Positions 27,536-41,400 of a DNA stretch of 64,000 nt are shown here, piece by piece. The notes under the pieces were generated by a model. The model saw nothing but the letters and a program-made list of their open reading frames with translations. It was not told the DNA's origin and made no database searches. Origin of the DNA: Ensifer sp. PDNC004 (GTDB lineage Bacteria; Pseudomonadota; Alphaproteobacteria; Rhizobiales; Rhizobiaceae); the NCBI RefSeq assembly GCF_016919405.1, contig NZ_CP070353.1, positions 868,001 through 932,000 on the forward strand, given 5' to 3'. How positions within the stretch are numbered: position 1 is the first letter of the stretch; every line of letters begins with the position of its first letter. Position numbers and translations under genes: made by a program.

Positions 27536-28702
27536 ATGTCGAGTTCGCGCATCTATATGGACTGGAACGCCACGGCGCCGCTTCTACCGGAAGCGCGCGA
27601 GGCTTGCCTGTCGGCGCTCGACCTTCTCGGCAACCCTTCTTCCGTTCATGGCGAGGGCCGCGCGTTGCGCACGCTCGTCGAAAATGCCCGTCGCGACGTG
27701 GCGTTGCTCTGCGGCGCCAAGCCCGGCAGCGTCATCTTTACCAGCGGCGCCACGGAAGCGGCCAACCTGGTGCTGACGCCCGATTTTCGCATGGGCCGCA
27801 CGCCGCTGAAGATCGGCCGGCTCTATGCCTCGTCGATCGAACATCCGGCGGTGCGCGAAGGCGGGCGCTTCCCGCGTGAAGCGCTCGGCGAAATCCCGGT
27901 GACATCGAATGGCGTCGTCGATCTCGAGGCGTTGCGGGACCTGTTGACGGCGCATGACCGCCAGCTCGGCTTACCGATGGTTGCGGTCATGCTGGTCAAC
28001 AACGAGACGGGCATCATCCAGCCGGTCGCCGAGATCGCCGAGATCGTCCGCCCTCATGGCGGCATTCTCGTCGTCGATGCGGTGCAGGCTGCCGGCAGAC
28101 TGCCGCTTTCCATCGAAGACCTCGGCGCCGATTTCCTGATCATCTCCTCGCACAAGATCGGTGGCCCAAAGGGCGCCGGCGCTCTGGTGGCGCGCGGCGA
28201 GGTCATGATGCCCGCGCCGCTGATCCGCGGCGGCGGACAGGAGAAGGGACACCGCTCCGGCACGGAAAATACGGTCTCGATTGCAGGCTTTGCCACAGCC
28301 GCCAGGAAGGCAGGCGAAGGTGTCGGCCAGCGCATGAGCCATGTCGGCGCGCTGCGCGACAAGCTCGAAGCCGACATGCTTGCGGCCGCGGCGGACGTCG
28401 TCATTCACGGCCGCGACGTTTCGCGCGTTGGCAACACGACCTTCTTCACGCTTCCTGGCCTCAAGGCCGAAACCGGACAGATCGCCTTCGATCTCGAAGG
28501 CGTGGCGCTGTCGGCGGGTTCGGCCTGCTCCTCGGGCAAGGTCGGGCAGAGCCACGTGCTGACGGCGATGGGTTACGATCCGCGCCAGGGCGCACTTCGG
28601 ATCTCGATCGGCGAGGGCACGACACAGGCTGATATCGACCGTTGCGCCGCGGTCTTTGCAAAGGTAGCAGCAAGACGACGGATGCCCGGGCAAGCGGCCT
28701 GA
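27536..28702 (+). CDS. sufS2: Cysteine desulfurase, NifS/IscS-like (SufS2)
   Basis: 388 residues. PLP enzyme that takes sulfur from cysteine as a persulfide for Fe-S assembly. The PLP lysine is in SSHKIGGPKG (about residue 206) and the active cysteine in AGSACSSGK (about 326), on a long loop as in group I (IscS/NifS-like) enzymes, unlike the group II SufS encoded later in the operon. First gene of the suf operon, downstream of the IRO and ICE boxes, with ribosome site GAAGGAAATC. In Agrobacterium the same gene position is called sufS2. Confidence 0.93.
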   Translation: MSSSRIYMDWNATAPLLPEAREACLSALDLLGNPSSVHGEGRALRTLVENARRDVALLCGAKPGSVIFTSGATEAANLVLTPDFRMGRTPLKIGRLYASSIEHPAVREGGRFPREALGEIPVTSNGVVDLEALRDLLTAHDRQLGLPMVAVMLVNNETGIIQPVAEIAEIVRPHGGILVVDAVQAAGRLPLSIEDLGADFLIISSHKIGGPKGAGALVARGEVMMPAPLIRGGGQEKGHRSGTENTVSIAGFATAARKAGEGVGQRMSHVGALRDKLEADMLAAAADVVIHGRDVSRVGNTTFFTLPGLKAETGQIAFDLEGVALSAGSACSSGKVGQSHVLTAMGYDPRQGALRISIGEGTTQADIDRCAAVFAKVAARRRMPGQAA

Positions 28703-28853
28703 GCGGAACGACCGGACGAAATTGCGGAAAAGCAATTTTCCGCTTGGCAAACAGGGTGAAAAGCGCCTTTTAGCCATTACATAAGCGGTGCGCCAAGTTC
28801 GCATCGTGTTGACAAGCTGCCGGACCTTGGATCCGGCAAGATTGGAGAACGAC
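28703..28853 (+). other. sufS2-sufB spacer with two hairpins
   Basis: The 151-bp spacer has GCGGAAAA (28724-28731) paired with TTTTCCGC (28736-28743) around a GCAA tetraloop, and GCCGGA (28819-28824) paired with TCCGGC (28832-28837) just before the sufB ribosome site. Neither has a T-run. They may act in mRNA processing or in setting the ratio of SufS2 to SufBCD. Confidence 0.45.
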
Positions 28854-30323
<1,470 letters not shown>

Positions 30324-30370
30324 GGCCCTGAACTGAAAATTGAATGGCGCGCACCAAGAGCTTGCGCGCG

Positions 30371-30384
30371 AACGAACGTTCGTT
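30371..30384. repeat. 14-bp palindrome in the sufB-sufC spacer
   Basis: AACGAACGTTCGTT is a perfect palindrome 20 nt before the sufC start. It may be chance or a small operator or hairpin in the operon mRNA. Confidence 0.3.
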
Positions 30385-30403
30385 TCCCAAGAGGACGATA
30401 GAA

Positions 30404-31159
30404 ATGCTTGAAATCAAGAACCTGCACGCCCGCATCGCCGAAGACGGCACCGAAATCATCCGTGGCCTGAACCTCACCGTGAAGGCCGGCGAAGTCGCCG
30501 CCATCATGGGCCCGAACGGCTCCGGCAAGTCGACGCTGTCCTACATCCTGTCGGGCCGCGAAGACTACGAAGTCACCGAAGGCGACATCCTCTATAACGG
30601 CGAGAGCATTCTCGAGCTCGACGCCGCCGAGCGCGCCGCCAAGGGCATTTTCCTGGCCTTCCAGTACCCGGTCGAGATCCCGGGCGTTGCCACCATGCAG
30701 TTCCTGAAGGTGGCGATGAACGAACAGCGCAAGTATCGCGGCGAAGACGAACTGACGACGCCGGAATTCATGCGCCGCGTCAAGGAAGCGGCAGCCGAGC
30801 TGAAGATCGCACCGGAAATGCTGCGCCGCCCGCTCAACGTCGGCTTCTCCGGCGGTGAGAAGAAGCGCGCCGAAATCCTGCAGATGTCGTTGCTTGAGCC
30901 GAAGCTTTGCGTGCTCGACGAGACGGACTCGGGCCTCGACATCGACGCGCTGAAGATCGTCGCCGACGGCGTCAACGCGCTGCGTTCGCCGGATCGCGCC
31001 GTCGTCGTCATCACCCACTACCAGCGCCTGCTCGACTACATCGTGCCGGACACGGTTCACGTGCTCTACAAGGGCCAGGTGATCAAGTCGGGCGACAAGA
31101 CGCTGGCACACGAACTCGAAGCCAACGGCTACGCGGAAATCATCGAGGCCGCGGCCTGA
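30404..31159 (+). CDS. sufC: Fe-S assembly ATPase SufC
   Basis: 251 residues from the ATG at 30404, with AGAGGAC upstream. ABC-type ATPase that drives the SufBC2D scaffold: Walker A GPNGSGKST (about 37-45), signature FSGGEKKR, Walker B LCVLDETDSGLD and switch histidine in VVITHYQR. No membrane partner is used by this family. The spacer before it is 80 nt; sufD follows 22 nt later. Confidence 0.97.
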   Translation: MLEIKNLHARIAEDGTEIIRGLNLTVKAGEVAAIMGPNGSGKSTLSYILSGREDYEVTEGDILYNGESILELDAAERAAKGIFLAFQYPVEIPGVATMQFLKVAMNEQRKYRGEDELTTPEFMRRVKEAAAELKIAPEMLRRPLNVGFSGGEKKRAEILQMSLLEPKLCVLDETDSGLDIDALKIVADGVNALRSPDRAVVVITHYQRLLDYIVPDTVHVLYKGQVIKSGDKTLAHELEANGYAEIIEAAA

Positions 31160-31181
31160 CGCCTGTCGAAGGAGTGTTCGA

Positions 31182-32462
31182 ATGAATATGCAACAGGCAA
31201 TCAAGATGACGGCGGCCGAAACGGCGCTCGTCGATGCCTATACCGCGCAGATCGGTGATCTGCCGGGCGACGGCTCCGTGCTCTCGGTTCGCGACACGCT
31301 GGTGCACGAACTGCGCACCGCCGGCCTTCCGACCCGCCGCGTCGAATCCTGGCACTATACCGACCTGCGCACGCTGCTGCGCGCGGTGCCGGCTGCCGAC
31401 CCGACGGCTTTTGCCGATCGCGTCGACGCCCTGGTTCCGGGCTCGACGGTGTTTTCCGTCCGCAATGGCCAGGCAGAGGCCAAGGGCAGCCTGCCTGACG
31501 GCGTGACGGTTCGTTCCTACGTCGACAGCCTGCTCGACGGTTCGGCTGCCGCCGGCCTTGCGGTGCTCGGCTTTGACGACGCGATCGGCCGCATCAACGG
31601 CGGTCTCGTTCGCGGCGGTCTCGAAATCGCTGTCGCCGACGATGCGACGCTCGAAAACCCGCTGGAAATCCAGCTGGTTCAGAGCCTCGGCCAGGCGCAC
31701 ACCCGCTTCCCGGTCACCTTCGGCGCCAACGCCAAGGCAACCGTGATCGAGCGGCATCTGTCGACCAAGGACGCCGAGAGCTTCGTCTCCTCCGTCAGCG
31801 ACGTGACGCTTGCCGAAGGCGCGGATGTCACCTGGATCATCCTGCAGCAGCAGGGTGCCGCCGATACCCATCTCGGCCAGATCCGCTTCGATCTCGGCAA
31901 GAACGCCAAGCTGCATCTCTTCGTCATCAACGCCGGCGGCAAGCTGGTGCGCCAGGAGATCCATGGCAAGACGAGCGGCGAGGGCGCGGATTTCAAGCTG
32001 CGCGGCATCAACCTGCTCGGCGGCGAGACCCATACGGACGTGACCTTTACGCTCGGCCACAACGTGCCGCACACGACCTCGACGGAGATCATCCGCAACG
32101 TCGTGTTTGATCGTGCCAAGGGCGTGTTCCAGGGCAAGATCCTGGTCGCCAAGGACGCGCAGAAGACCGACGCGAAGATGGCGTGCAACACGCTGCTTCT
32201 GTCCGACGACGCCGACCTGTCGGCCAAGCCGGAATTGGAGATCTTTGCTGACGACGTGCAGTGCGGCCACGGTGCGACGGTTGCCGATATCGACCACACG
32301 CAGCTCTTCTACCTGATGGCGCGCGGCGTTCCGGAAAACAAGGCGCGGGCCATGCTCGTCAATGCCTTCGTTGCCGAGATCGTCGAAGAGCTTGAAGACC
32401 ACGAAGCGCTGGTCGAGGCACTGGAAGACGTCATCTCGACCTGGCTCGACAAGCACGCCTGA
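31182..32462 (+). CDS. sufD: Fe-S assembly scaffold protein SufD
   Basis: 426 residues. SufD is a paralogue of SufB and its partner in the SufBC2D scaffold. The C-terminal block QCGHGATVADIDHTQLFYLMARGVP holds the conserved histidine thought to bind the nascent cluster. Start ATG at 31182 has AAGGAG upstream. A RIME1-like repeat lies between its stop and sufS. Confidence 0.95.
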   Translation: MNMQQAIKMTAAETALVDAYTAQIGDLPGDGSVLSVRDTLVHELRTAGLPTRRVESWHYTDLRTLLRAVPAADPTAFADRVDALVPGSTVFSVRNGQAEAKGSLPDGVTVRSYVDSLLDGSAAAGLAVLGFDDAIGRINGGLVRGGLEIAVADDATLENPLEIQLVQSLGQAHTRFPVTFGANAKATVIERHLSTKDAESFVSSVSDVTLAEGADVTWIILQQQGAADTHLGQIRFDLGKNAKLHLFVINAGGKLVRQEIHGKTSGEGADFKLRGINLLGGETHTDVTFTLGHNVPHTTSTEIIRNVVFDRAKGVFQGKILVAKDAQKTDAKMACNTLLLSDDADLSAKPELEIFADDVQCGHGATVADIDHTQLFYLMARGVPENKARAMLVNAFVAEIVEELEDHEALVEALEDVISTWLDKHA

Positions 32463-32471
32463 CGGGCTCCT

Positions 32472-32571
32472 TGCGTAATTCCTTAAATCGGCAGCTATTT
32501 GAGGGTAAATTATGCAGCGGCTCAACATGTTGCAGCGCGCTTAGCGCGTCTTAAGGGACGCGCGGCGCTCC
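32472..32571. repeat. RIME1-like element inside the suf operon
   Basis: 100 bp in the 130-bp sufD-sufS spacer: TGCGTAATTCCTTAAATCG, a half-kept inner palindrome (CAGCTATTTGAGGGTAAATT), ATGCAGCGGCTCAACATGTT and then GCGCGTCTTAAGGGACGCGC GGCGCT. It aligns in order with the element at 21644. The right hairpin is strong and lies 20 nt before the sufS start. Confidence 0.75.
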
Positions 32572-32592
32572 AGGGCAATTGGATTAAGAGAC

Positions 32593-33834
32593 ATGGAACA
32601 CACTGTACCGGTGCCTGCCTACGACGTCGAAGCGATCCGCAAGGATTTCCCGATCCTGTCGAAAACCGTCTACGGCAAGCCGCTTGTCTATCTCGACAAC
32701 GGCGCATCGGCACAGAAGCCGCAGGTCGTGATCGATGCGATCTCCCATGCCTATTCCAACGAATACGCCAACGTCCATCGCGGCCTGCATTTCCTGTCGA
32801 ATGCCGCGACGGAAGCCTATGAGGCGGCGCGCGAAAAGGTGCGCCGTTTCCTCAACGCCCCATCCGTCGACAACGTCATCTTCACCAAGTCCTCGACCGA
32901 GGCGATCAACACGGTCGCCTATGGCTACGGCATGCCTGTCCTTGGCGAGGGCGACGAGATCGTGCTCTCCATCATGGAGCACCACTCCAACATCGTTCCC
33001 TGGCACTTCATCCGCGAGCGCCAGGGCGCCAAGCTCGTCTGGATCCCGGTGGATGACGACGGCGCGCTGCATGTCGAAGATTTCGTCAAGTGCCTGACCG
33101 ACAAGACCAAGCTCATCGCCATCACCCATATGTCGAATGCGCTCGGAACCGTCGTTCCGGTCAAGGAAATCTGCCGCATCGCCCGTGAGCGCGGCATTCC
33201 GGTGCTCGTCGATGGCAGCCAGGGCGCCGTGCACATGCCGGTCGATGTTCAGGACATCGACTGCGACTGGTACGTGATGACCGGCCACAAGCTCTACGGT
33301 CCCTCGGGCATCGGCGTGCTCTACGGCAAGACCGATCGTCTGAAAGAGATGCGGCCGTTCCTTGGTGGCGGCGAGATGATCGAAGTGGTCACGGAAGACA
33401 CCGTCACCTACAACGATCCGCCGCATCGCTTCGAAGCCGGCACGCCGCCGATCGTGCAAGCGATCGGTCTTGGCTACGCACTCGACTATATGGAAAAGCT
33501 CGGACGGGCAGCCATACAGGCCCACGAGGCGGACCTGACGGCCTATGCGCGCGAGCGCCTGTCGGCGGTCAACTCGCTCAGGGTCTTCGGCAATACGCCC
33601 GACAAGGGCAGCATCTTTGCCTTCGAGCTTGCCGGCATCCATTCGCACGATGTGTCGATGGTGATCGACCGCGCAGGTGTCGCCGTTCGCGCCGGCACGC
33701 ATTGCGCCCAGCCGCTCTTGAAACGCTTTGGCGTCACCTCCACATGCCGTGCATCCTTCGGCCTTTATAATACCCGGGCGGAAGTCGATGCTCTGGTCGA
33801 GGCGCTGGAACACGCTCGCAAGTTTTTCGCTTGA
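32593..33834 (+). CDS. sufS: Cysteine desulfurase SufS (group II)
   Basis: 413 residues, SufS/CsdA type. PLP lysine in MTGHKLYGPSG (about residue 232) and active cysteine in RAGTHCAQPL (about 371) on the short loop usual for group II enzymes, which need a sulfur acceptor such as SufE or SufU. No sufE or sufU lies in the operon. It is the second desulfurase of the operon. Start ATG at 32593, 21 nt after the RIME-like hairpin. Confidence 0.95.
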   Translation: MEHTVPVPAYDVEAIRKDFPILSKTVYGKPLVYLDNGASAQKPQVVIDAISHAYSNEYANVHRGLHFLSNAATEAYEAAREKVRRFLNAPSVDNVIFTKSSTEAINTVAYGYGMPVLGEGDEIVLSIMEHHSNIVPWHFIRERQGAKLVWIPVDDDGALHVEDFVKCLTDKTKLIAITHMSNALGTVVPVKEICRIARERGIPVLVDGSQGAVHMPVDVQDIDCDWYVMTGHKLYGPSGIGVLYGKTDRLKEMRPFLGGGEMIEVVTEDTVTYNDPPHRFEAGTPPIVQAIGLGYALDYMEKLGRAAIQAHEADLTAYARERLSAVNSLRVFGNTPDKGSIFAFELAGIHSHDVSMVIDRAGVAVRAGTHCAQPLLKRFGVTSTCRASFGLYNTRAEVDALVEALEHARKFFA

Positions 33835-33907
33835 GGAATAATATATAGAAGGTTCAAAGACTTCTCATAAATCTTTGAACCAGAAGAGAAAGTTCAGGAG
33901 GCCTGAC

Positions 33908-34288
33908 ATGAGCCTTGATGCTACGGAAGAAAAGATCGACGTTCGTGAAGGCATCGTCCATTCGGCGATTCCGGCCGAAGAAATTGCACGCCTCAGCGAC
34001 GATATCATTGCCGCGCTGAAGACCGTCTACGACCCGGAAATCCCGGCCGACATCTTCGAACTGGGCCTGATCTACAAGATCGACATCGAAGACGACCGCA
34101 TGGTCAAGATCGACATGACGCTGACCGCACCCGGTTGCCCGGTGGCGGGCGAGATGCCGGGCTGGGTCGAGAATGCCGTCGGCGCCGTCGAGGGTGTCTC
34201 GGGTGTCGAGGTCAAGATGACTTTCGATCCGCCGTGGACGCCGGACCGCATGTCCGAGGAAGCACAGGTCGCCGTCGGCTGGTACTGA
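33908..34288 (+). CDS. sufT: SUF-associated DUF59/MIP18-like protein (SufT)
   Basis: 126 residues from the ATG at 33908, with GGAGGCCTGAC before. The body is a DUF59 domain: TVYDPEIPADIFELGLIYKI, the TLTAPGCPVAGEMPGWVENA loop with the conserved cysteine, and a final MTFDPPWTPDRMSEEAQ. Such proteins help load clusters onto target proteins; in Agrobacterium this position is called sufX. Spaced 73 nt after sufS and 94 nt before sufA. Confidence 0.92.
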   Translation: MSLDATEEKIDVREGIVHSAIPAEEIARLSDDIIAALKTVYDPEIPADIFELGLIYKIDIEDDRMVKIDMTLTAPGCPVAGEMPGWVENAVGAVEGVSGVEVKMTFDPPWTPDRMSEEAQVAVGWY

Positions 34289-34382
34289 GCCCTGCCATAT
34301 TGATCCGTTAAGGCACGGATACTACATTTGATTCTGTAAGGCGCCGGGCCTTTACCCCGGTGACGACAAGGAGAATGAGCCC

Positions 34383-34775
34383 ATGGGCTTTGCCGTGATG
34401 AGCCTGACCGATGCTGCTGCTGGCCGCGTGCGCGCGATCGTCGAGAATTCCGGCGCCGATGCCAAGGGCATTCGCGTCGGCATCAAGAAGGGTGGCTGCG
34501 CCGGCATGGAATATGCCGTTGATCTCGTGACCGAACCCAATCCCAAGGACGATCTGATCGAGCATCAGGGCGCCAAGGTTTGGATTGCGCCGGAAGCGGT
34601 GCTCTATCTGCTCGGCACGCAGATGGATTTCGAAGTGACGACGCTGCGTTCCGGCTTCACCTTCCACAATCCCAACCAGACATCCGCCTGCGGGTGCGGT
34701 GAATCGGTCGAGTTGAAGCCGGCCGATCTGGCGGCACTTGCCGCGCAGGGCGACGCCGTCGTGCGCGCCAACTAA
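34383..34775 (+). CDS. sufA: A-type Fe-S carrier (SufA/IscA)
   Basis: 130 residues of the HesB/IscA family. The three ligand cysteines are visible: KKGGCAGMEY and the C-terminal SACGCGES pair. It receives clusters from SufBC2D and passes them to apoproteins. It is the last gene of the operon; a strong terminator follows 30 nt after the stop. Confidence 0.95.
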   Translation: MGFAVMSLTDAAAGRVRAIVENSGADAKGIRVGIKKGGCAGMEYAVDLVTEPNPKDDLIEHQGAKVWIAPEAVLYLLGTQMDFEVTTLRSGFTFHNPNQTSACGCGESVELKPADLAALAAQGDAVVRAN

Positions 34776-34804
34776 GTTTTACCATTCCTTCAATTGGATA
34801 GGTC

Positions 34805-34830
34805 GGCCCGGTTTTCGCCGGGCCTTTTTT
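34805..34830 (+). terminator. Rho-independent terminator of the suf operon
   Basis: GGCCCGG (34805-34811), a TTTTCG loop and CCGGGCC (34818-34824), then six T. It lies 30 nt after the sufA stop. Confidence 0.93.
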
Positions 34831-34867
34831 CTGCTGAGATACACGTCTATGGAATAGGGAGAGGGAC

Positions 34868-36373
34868 ATGGCGGCGTTGAACGAAGATCTCGTCTTCAAG
34901 GCGCTCTACGAAACGTTTCCCGATCCCGTGATTATCATCGACGCCGAGCGGATCATCCGTTCCGCGAACAATGCAGCGCTCCGCCAGTTCGGCTATCCGG
35001 CTGCGGAGTTCATCGACAAGTCCGTACGCCTGATCTACGCGACCGACGCGGAATACGCCAAGCGCCTGCAGAACCGGGCGGCGCGCGTGGACGAAACCGC
35101 GCCCCGATCCTCGAACTACCTTTATGTCCGGCGCGACGGCTCGACGTTTTCGGGGCATCTGCGCACGACGCCGCTGATCAACGACGCCGGCGAAGAACTG
35201 GCGCTCATCGGCATCATCAGAGACATTTCGGACCTGACCGAGGCCGTGAGCGAACGGCAGAAGGCTTCCGAGATGCTGAATGCGGCGCTCGAAGCGATGC
35301 CCGAAGGCTTTGCCATCTTCGACCGGGAGGAACGGCTGGTCGTCTATAACCGGGCTTATCAGGCGATCTGCGGGCCTGCCGGCCAGGCACTCAAGCCCGG
35401 CATCACCGCCGAGGAAATCCTGCTCTTGGCGCGCCAGGGCGGTCATTACCCGGACGCCTTGCCGGGCACGCGCGAAGGCGACGAGTGGATCGCCTCGCGG
35501 CTGCGCGATTTCCGCTATCCGGACGGAAAGCCGAAAATCCACCGCTATGCCGACGACCGCTGGCTGCGGGTTGAAAACATCAAGGCCAAGGACGGCAACA
35601 CGGTCGTCGCGCGTGTCGATGTCACGGACCTGAAGCGCGCCGAACTCGCGCTCGAGCGGCAACGACAGGAACTGGAGCACAAGAACGAAGCGCTCGATCA
35701 GTTCACCGCCACCGTCTCCCACGACCTCAAGGCTCCGCTTCGGCACATCTCGATGTTCTCCGAGATGATCGAAGACGACCTCAAGGCAGGCAATCAGACC
35801 GAACTTGCCGAACATGCCCGGCACTTGCGCGACAGCGTCCGGCGCATGAACCGAGTGGTCGACAGTTTGCTCGACTATGCGCAGATCGCGCATCGCATCA
35901 CCGACTGGACCGAGGTGAAGCTGAGCGACGTCGTCTCGGAGACGCTGGCTATCCTTGCCGGTGACGCCAGCGACGCCAACGCTACCTTCGATGTCGGCCC
36001 GCTGCCGGAACTGGAGGGGGATCCCGAGTTGCTGCGCCGCCTGGTCCAGAACCTGGTCGGCAATGCGATCAAGTACCGGCACGCCGACCGTCGCCCGGTC
36101 ATCCGCATTCACGGCAACAATTTGCACCAGACGGTGGAACTGGTGGTGGAGGACAACGGCATCGGCATCGATCCGCGGTTTGCGACCCGAATCTTCGAAG
36201 TGTTCCAGCGGCTGCACAAGGATGAGACGGTCTATGGCGGTACCGGAATCGGCCTGTCGCTCGCCAAACGCATCGCCGAAAGCCATGGCGGTTCGATCTG
36301 CCTTGACACGAGCTTCCGAGAAGGCGCACGTTTCATCGTGTTGCTTCCGAGGTGGCTGAGGAAGGCGAAGTAG
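34868..36373 (+). CDS. PAS-domain sensor histidine kinase
   Basis: 501 residues, no transmembrane helix, so a soluble sensor. Two PAS-like domains (about 8-125 and 137-262), then a HisKA domain with VSHDLKAPLRHI (phospho-histidine about residue 288) and a HATPase_c domain (N box LVQNLVGNAIKYR, G1 DNGIGID, G2 GGTGIGLSLAKRI). No conserved ligand-binding residues could be named in the PAS domains. A response-regulator gene starts 11 nt after its stop, so they are very likely a cognate pair. The start ATG at 34868 has GGGAGAGGGAC before. Confidence 0.94.
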   Translation: MAALNEDLVFKALYETFPDPVIIIDAERIIRSANNAALRQFGYPAAEFIDKSVRLIYATDAEYAKRLQNRAARVDETAPRSSNYLYVRRDGSTFSGHLRTTPLINDAGEELALIGIIRDISDLTEAVSERQKASEMLNAALEAMPEGFAIFDREERLVVYNRAYQAICGPAGQALKPGITAEEILLLARQGGHYPDALPGTREGDEWIASRLRDFRYPDGKPKIHRYADDRWLRVENIKAKDGNTVVARVDVTDLKRAELALERQRQELEHKNEALDQFTATVSHDLKAPLRHISMFSEMIEDDLKAGNQTELAEHARHLRDSVRRMNRVVDSLLDYAQIAHRITDWTEVKLSDVVSETLAILAGDASDANATFDVGPLPELEGDPELLRRLVQNLVGNAIKYRHADRRPVIRIHGNNLHQTVELVVEDNGIGIDPRFATRIFEVFQRLHKDETVYGGTGIGLSLAKRIAESHGGSICLDTSFREGARFIVLLPRWLRKAK

Positions 36374-36384
36374 GGCGGAACAAG

Positions 36385-36813
36385 GTGACCTCGACGCCAA
36401 AGCGATTGCTCTTGGTGGAAGACGACGCGCACGATGCGCGTTTCGTGATGCGCGCCTTTGCCCAGGTCGATAAATCGATCAAACTCGTTCTGGCGACCGA
36501 TGCGGATGAGGCCCTAGGGCAGCTCGCCAGCGGGCATTTCGACTACATGCTGATGGATATCAAGCTGCCCGGCAGCGACGGCATCGAGCTTCTAAGGCGT
36601 GTGCGCAAGAGCCGCGCCACTGCGCTGATCCCGATCATCGTGCTGACGTCCTCGATCAATCCGGCCGACGTGCTTCAGTGCTACGGTGCCGGCGCCAATG
36701 CCTATGCGGCAAAACCCTCCTCGGTCATCGAGTATCGCCGCTTTGCCGAGGCCTTCATCCGCTTCTGGGTCGAAAGCACGATCCTGCCAGCGGGCATGAG
36801 CGCGCGCCGATAG
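36385..36813 (+). CDS. Single-domain response regulator
   Basis: 142 residues from a GTG at 36385 (an in-frame start at 36352 would overlap the kinase). A receiver domain only: acidic pair E12-D14, phospho-acceptor D58 in YMLMDIKLPG, threonine in VLTSS and lysine in AKPSS. It has no output domain, so it acts through a partner protein, like Rcp1- or CheY-type regulators. It is encoded with the kinase just upstream. Confidence 0.92.
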   Translation: MTSTPKRLLLVEDDAHDARFVMRAFAQVDKSIKLVLATDADEALGQLASGHFDYMLMDIKLPGSDGIELLRRVRKSRATALIPIIVLTSSINPADVLQCYGAGANAYAAKPSSVIEYRRFAEAFIRFWVESTILPAGMSARR

Positions 36814-36916
36814 CTGCGGCCCGCACGCTACGGGCGTGACACGTCAAGATCTCTGGGGAATCAGGCGGAGCGCAGATGCGGCGCATCCATCCGGGCGCAG
36901 GCGCGCCGGAAAGACA

Positions 36917-36944
36917 ACCGGCGGAACATTGCTGCTCCGCCGGT
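36917..36944 (-). terminator. Likely terminator of the gcvTHP operon
   Basis: ACCGGCGGA (36917-36925) pairs with TCCGCCGGT (36936-36944) around a 10-nt loop, 9 nt past the gcvP stop. The minus strand continues TTGTCTTTCC, a poor T-run, so this is a probable rather than certain terminator. Confidence 0.6.
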
Positions 36945-36952
36945 CGATGTCG

Positions 36953-39816
<2,864 letters not shown>

Positions 39817-39817
<1 letters not shown>

Positions 39818-40179
39818 CAGGCGACGAGCTCCTTGTAGGCCGCTTCGTCGAGAAGGGCGTCGGCTGCGTTCGGATCGGCAAGCTTGAGCTTGAAGAACCA
39901 GGCGGCGCCCTGCGGGTCGCTGTTGACCAGCGACGGGTCGTCGACGATCGCCTGGTTGACTTCGACGATTTCGCCGTCAAGTGGACAATAGACGTCGGAC
40001 GCCGCCTTGACGGACTCGACCGTTGCCGCCGTGTCGCCCTTGGCGAAGGTGGAGCCGGTTTCCGGCAATTCCACGAAGACAAGGTCGCCGAGCTGGCCGG
40101 CTGCGTGCTCGGTGATGCCGACCGTTGCAACGCCAGCTTCGACCTTCAGCCACTCGTGTTCGTCGGTGAACTTCAACAT
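39817..40179 (-). CDS. gcvH: Glycine cleavage system H protein
   Basis: 120 residues from the ATG at 40179 ([14 protein letters not shown]), normal length. The lipoyl lysine is in [13 protein letters not shown] (about residue 59). GcvH shuttles the aminomethyl group between P, T and L proteins. It lies 16 nt after gcvT; a longer open frame overlapping gcvT is not used. Confidence 0.97.
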
Positions 40180-40195
40180 TATCGCTCTCTCCTGA

Positions 40196-41335
40196 TCAGC
40201 GTTTGTAGGTTTGTTTGACGAAGGGAAGGGCAGCGACCGCCAGGGGCAGGTACTTGCCGCGCACTTCCGCAAAAAGGGTGGTGCCGACGTCCGTGTGGCC
40301 GGCATCGACATAGCCCATCGCGACGGGGCCATCGACGGAGGGGCCGAAACCGCCCGAGGTCACCTGACCGACCGGGGTCTTGCCCTCGGCATCGGCAAAG
40401 AGATTGGCGCCGCCGCGAACCGGCGCGCGTCCCTCAGGTTTCAGGCCGACGCGGCGACGCGAGGCGCCGTCAGCGAGCTGCGAGAGGATGCGGTCGGCAC
40501 CGGGGAAGCCGCCCGCCCGGGCGCCGCCGGCGCGTCGCGCCTTCTGCATCGCCCATTCGATGGCGCCCTCGACCGGCGTGGTCGTGGTGTCGATGTCGTT
40601 GCCATAGAGACAAAGGCCCGCTTCCAGACGCAGCGAATCGCGCGCGCCAAGACCGATCGGCTTGACATCGGGATGTTCCAGCAGCCGTTGTGTCACATCG
40701 ACGGCGGAAGCTGCGGGAATGGAAATCTCGAAACCGTCCTCGCCGGTATAGCCCGAGCGCGAAATGATGCAGGTGACGTCGTGAAGGTCCGCTTCGGCGA
40801 CATCCATGAAGCGCATGCCGGAAACATCGGCCCAGAGTTCGCCAAGAACGGCTTCGGCATGCGGTCCCTGCAGCGCGATCAGCGCGCGGTCGTCGAGCAT
40901 GGTGACGTCGCAGGTGTCGGCAAGGCCGGACTTCAGATGCTCGAAATCCTGATCCTTGCAGGCGGCGTTGACAACGAGGAACAGGTGATCGCCGCGGTTG
41001 GCGATCATCAGGTCGTCGAGGATGCCGCCTTCGGCATTGGTGAAGATCGCATAGCGCTGCCGGCCTTCGCCAAGACCGAGAACGTCCACCGGCACCAGCT
41101 TTTCAAGCGCAAGCGCTGCGTCCTCGACCTTGCCGGACTTCGGACGCACGATGACCTGGCCCATATGCGAGACGTCGAAGAGACCGGCGGCAACACGGGT
41201 GTGCTGGTGTTCCTTCATCACGCCATCGGGGTACTGCACCGGCATGTCGTAACCGGCAAAGGGTACCATGCGCGCGCCCAGCGAAAGGTGCAGCGCATGC
41301 AGCGGCGTCTGTTTCAAATGAGGATTGTTTTCCAA
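40196..41335 (-). CDS. gcvT: Aminomethyltransferase, T protein
   Basis: 379 residues. Transfers the methylene group from GcvH to tetrahydrofolate, releasing ammonia. Conserved [22 protein letters not shown] and the aspartate in [20 protein letters not shown] are present. First gene of gcvTHP; its 5' leader carries the tandem glycine riboswitch 65 nt upstream. The L protein (lipoamide dehydrogenase) is not in the window. Confidence 0.97.
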   Translation of the reverse strand: MENNPHLKQTPLHALHLSLGARMVPFAGYDMPVQYPDGVMKEHQHTRVAAGLFDVSHMGQVIVRPKSGKVEDAALALEKLVPVDVLGLGEGRQRYAIFTNAEGGILDDLMIANRGDHLFLVVNAACKDQDFEHLKSGLADTCDVTMLDDRALIALQGPHAEAVLGELWADVSGMRFMDVAEADLHDVTCIISRSGYTGEDGFEISIPAASAVDVTQRLLEHPDVKPIGLGARDSLRLEAGLCLYGNDIDTTTTPVEGAIEWAMQKARRAGGARAGGFPGADRILSQLADGASRRRVGLKPEGRAPVRGGANLFADAEGKTPVGQVTSGGFGPSVDGPVAMGYVDAGHTDVGTTLFAEVRGKYLPLAVAALPFVKQTYKR

Positions 41336-41400
41336 ATCCGGCCTCCAGGTCTGGCGCTCCCGCGCCGGCTCACACTTCCGGCGTCAATCGCCGTCGATTC

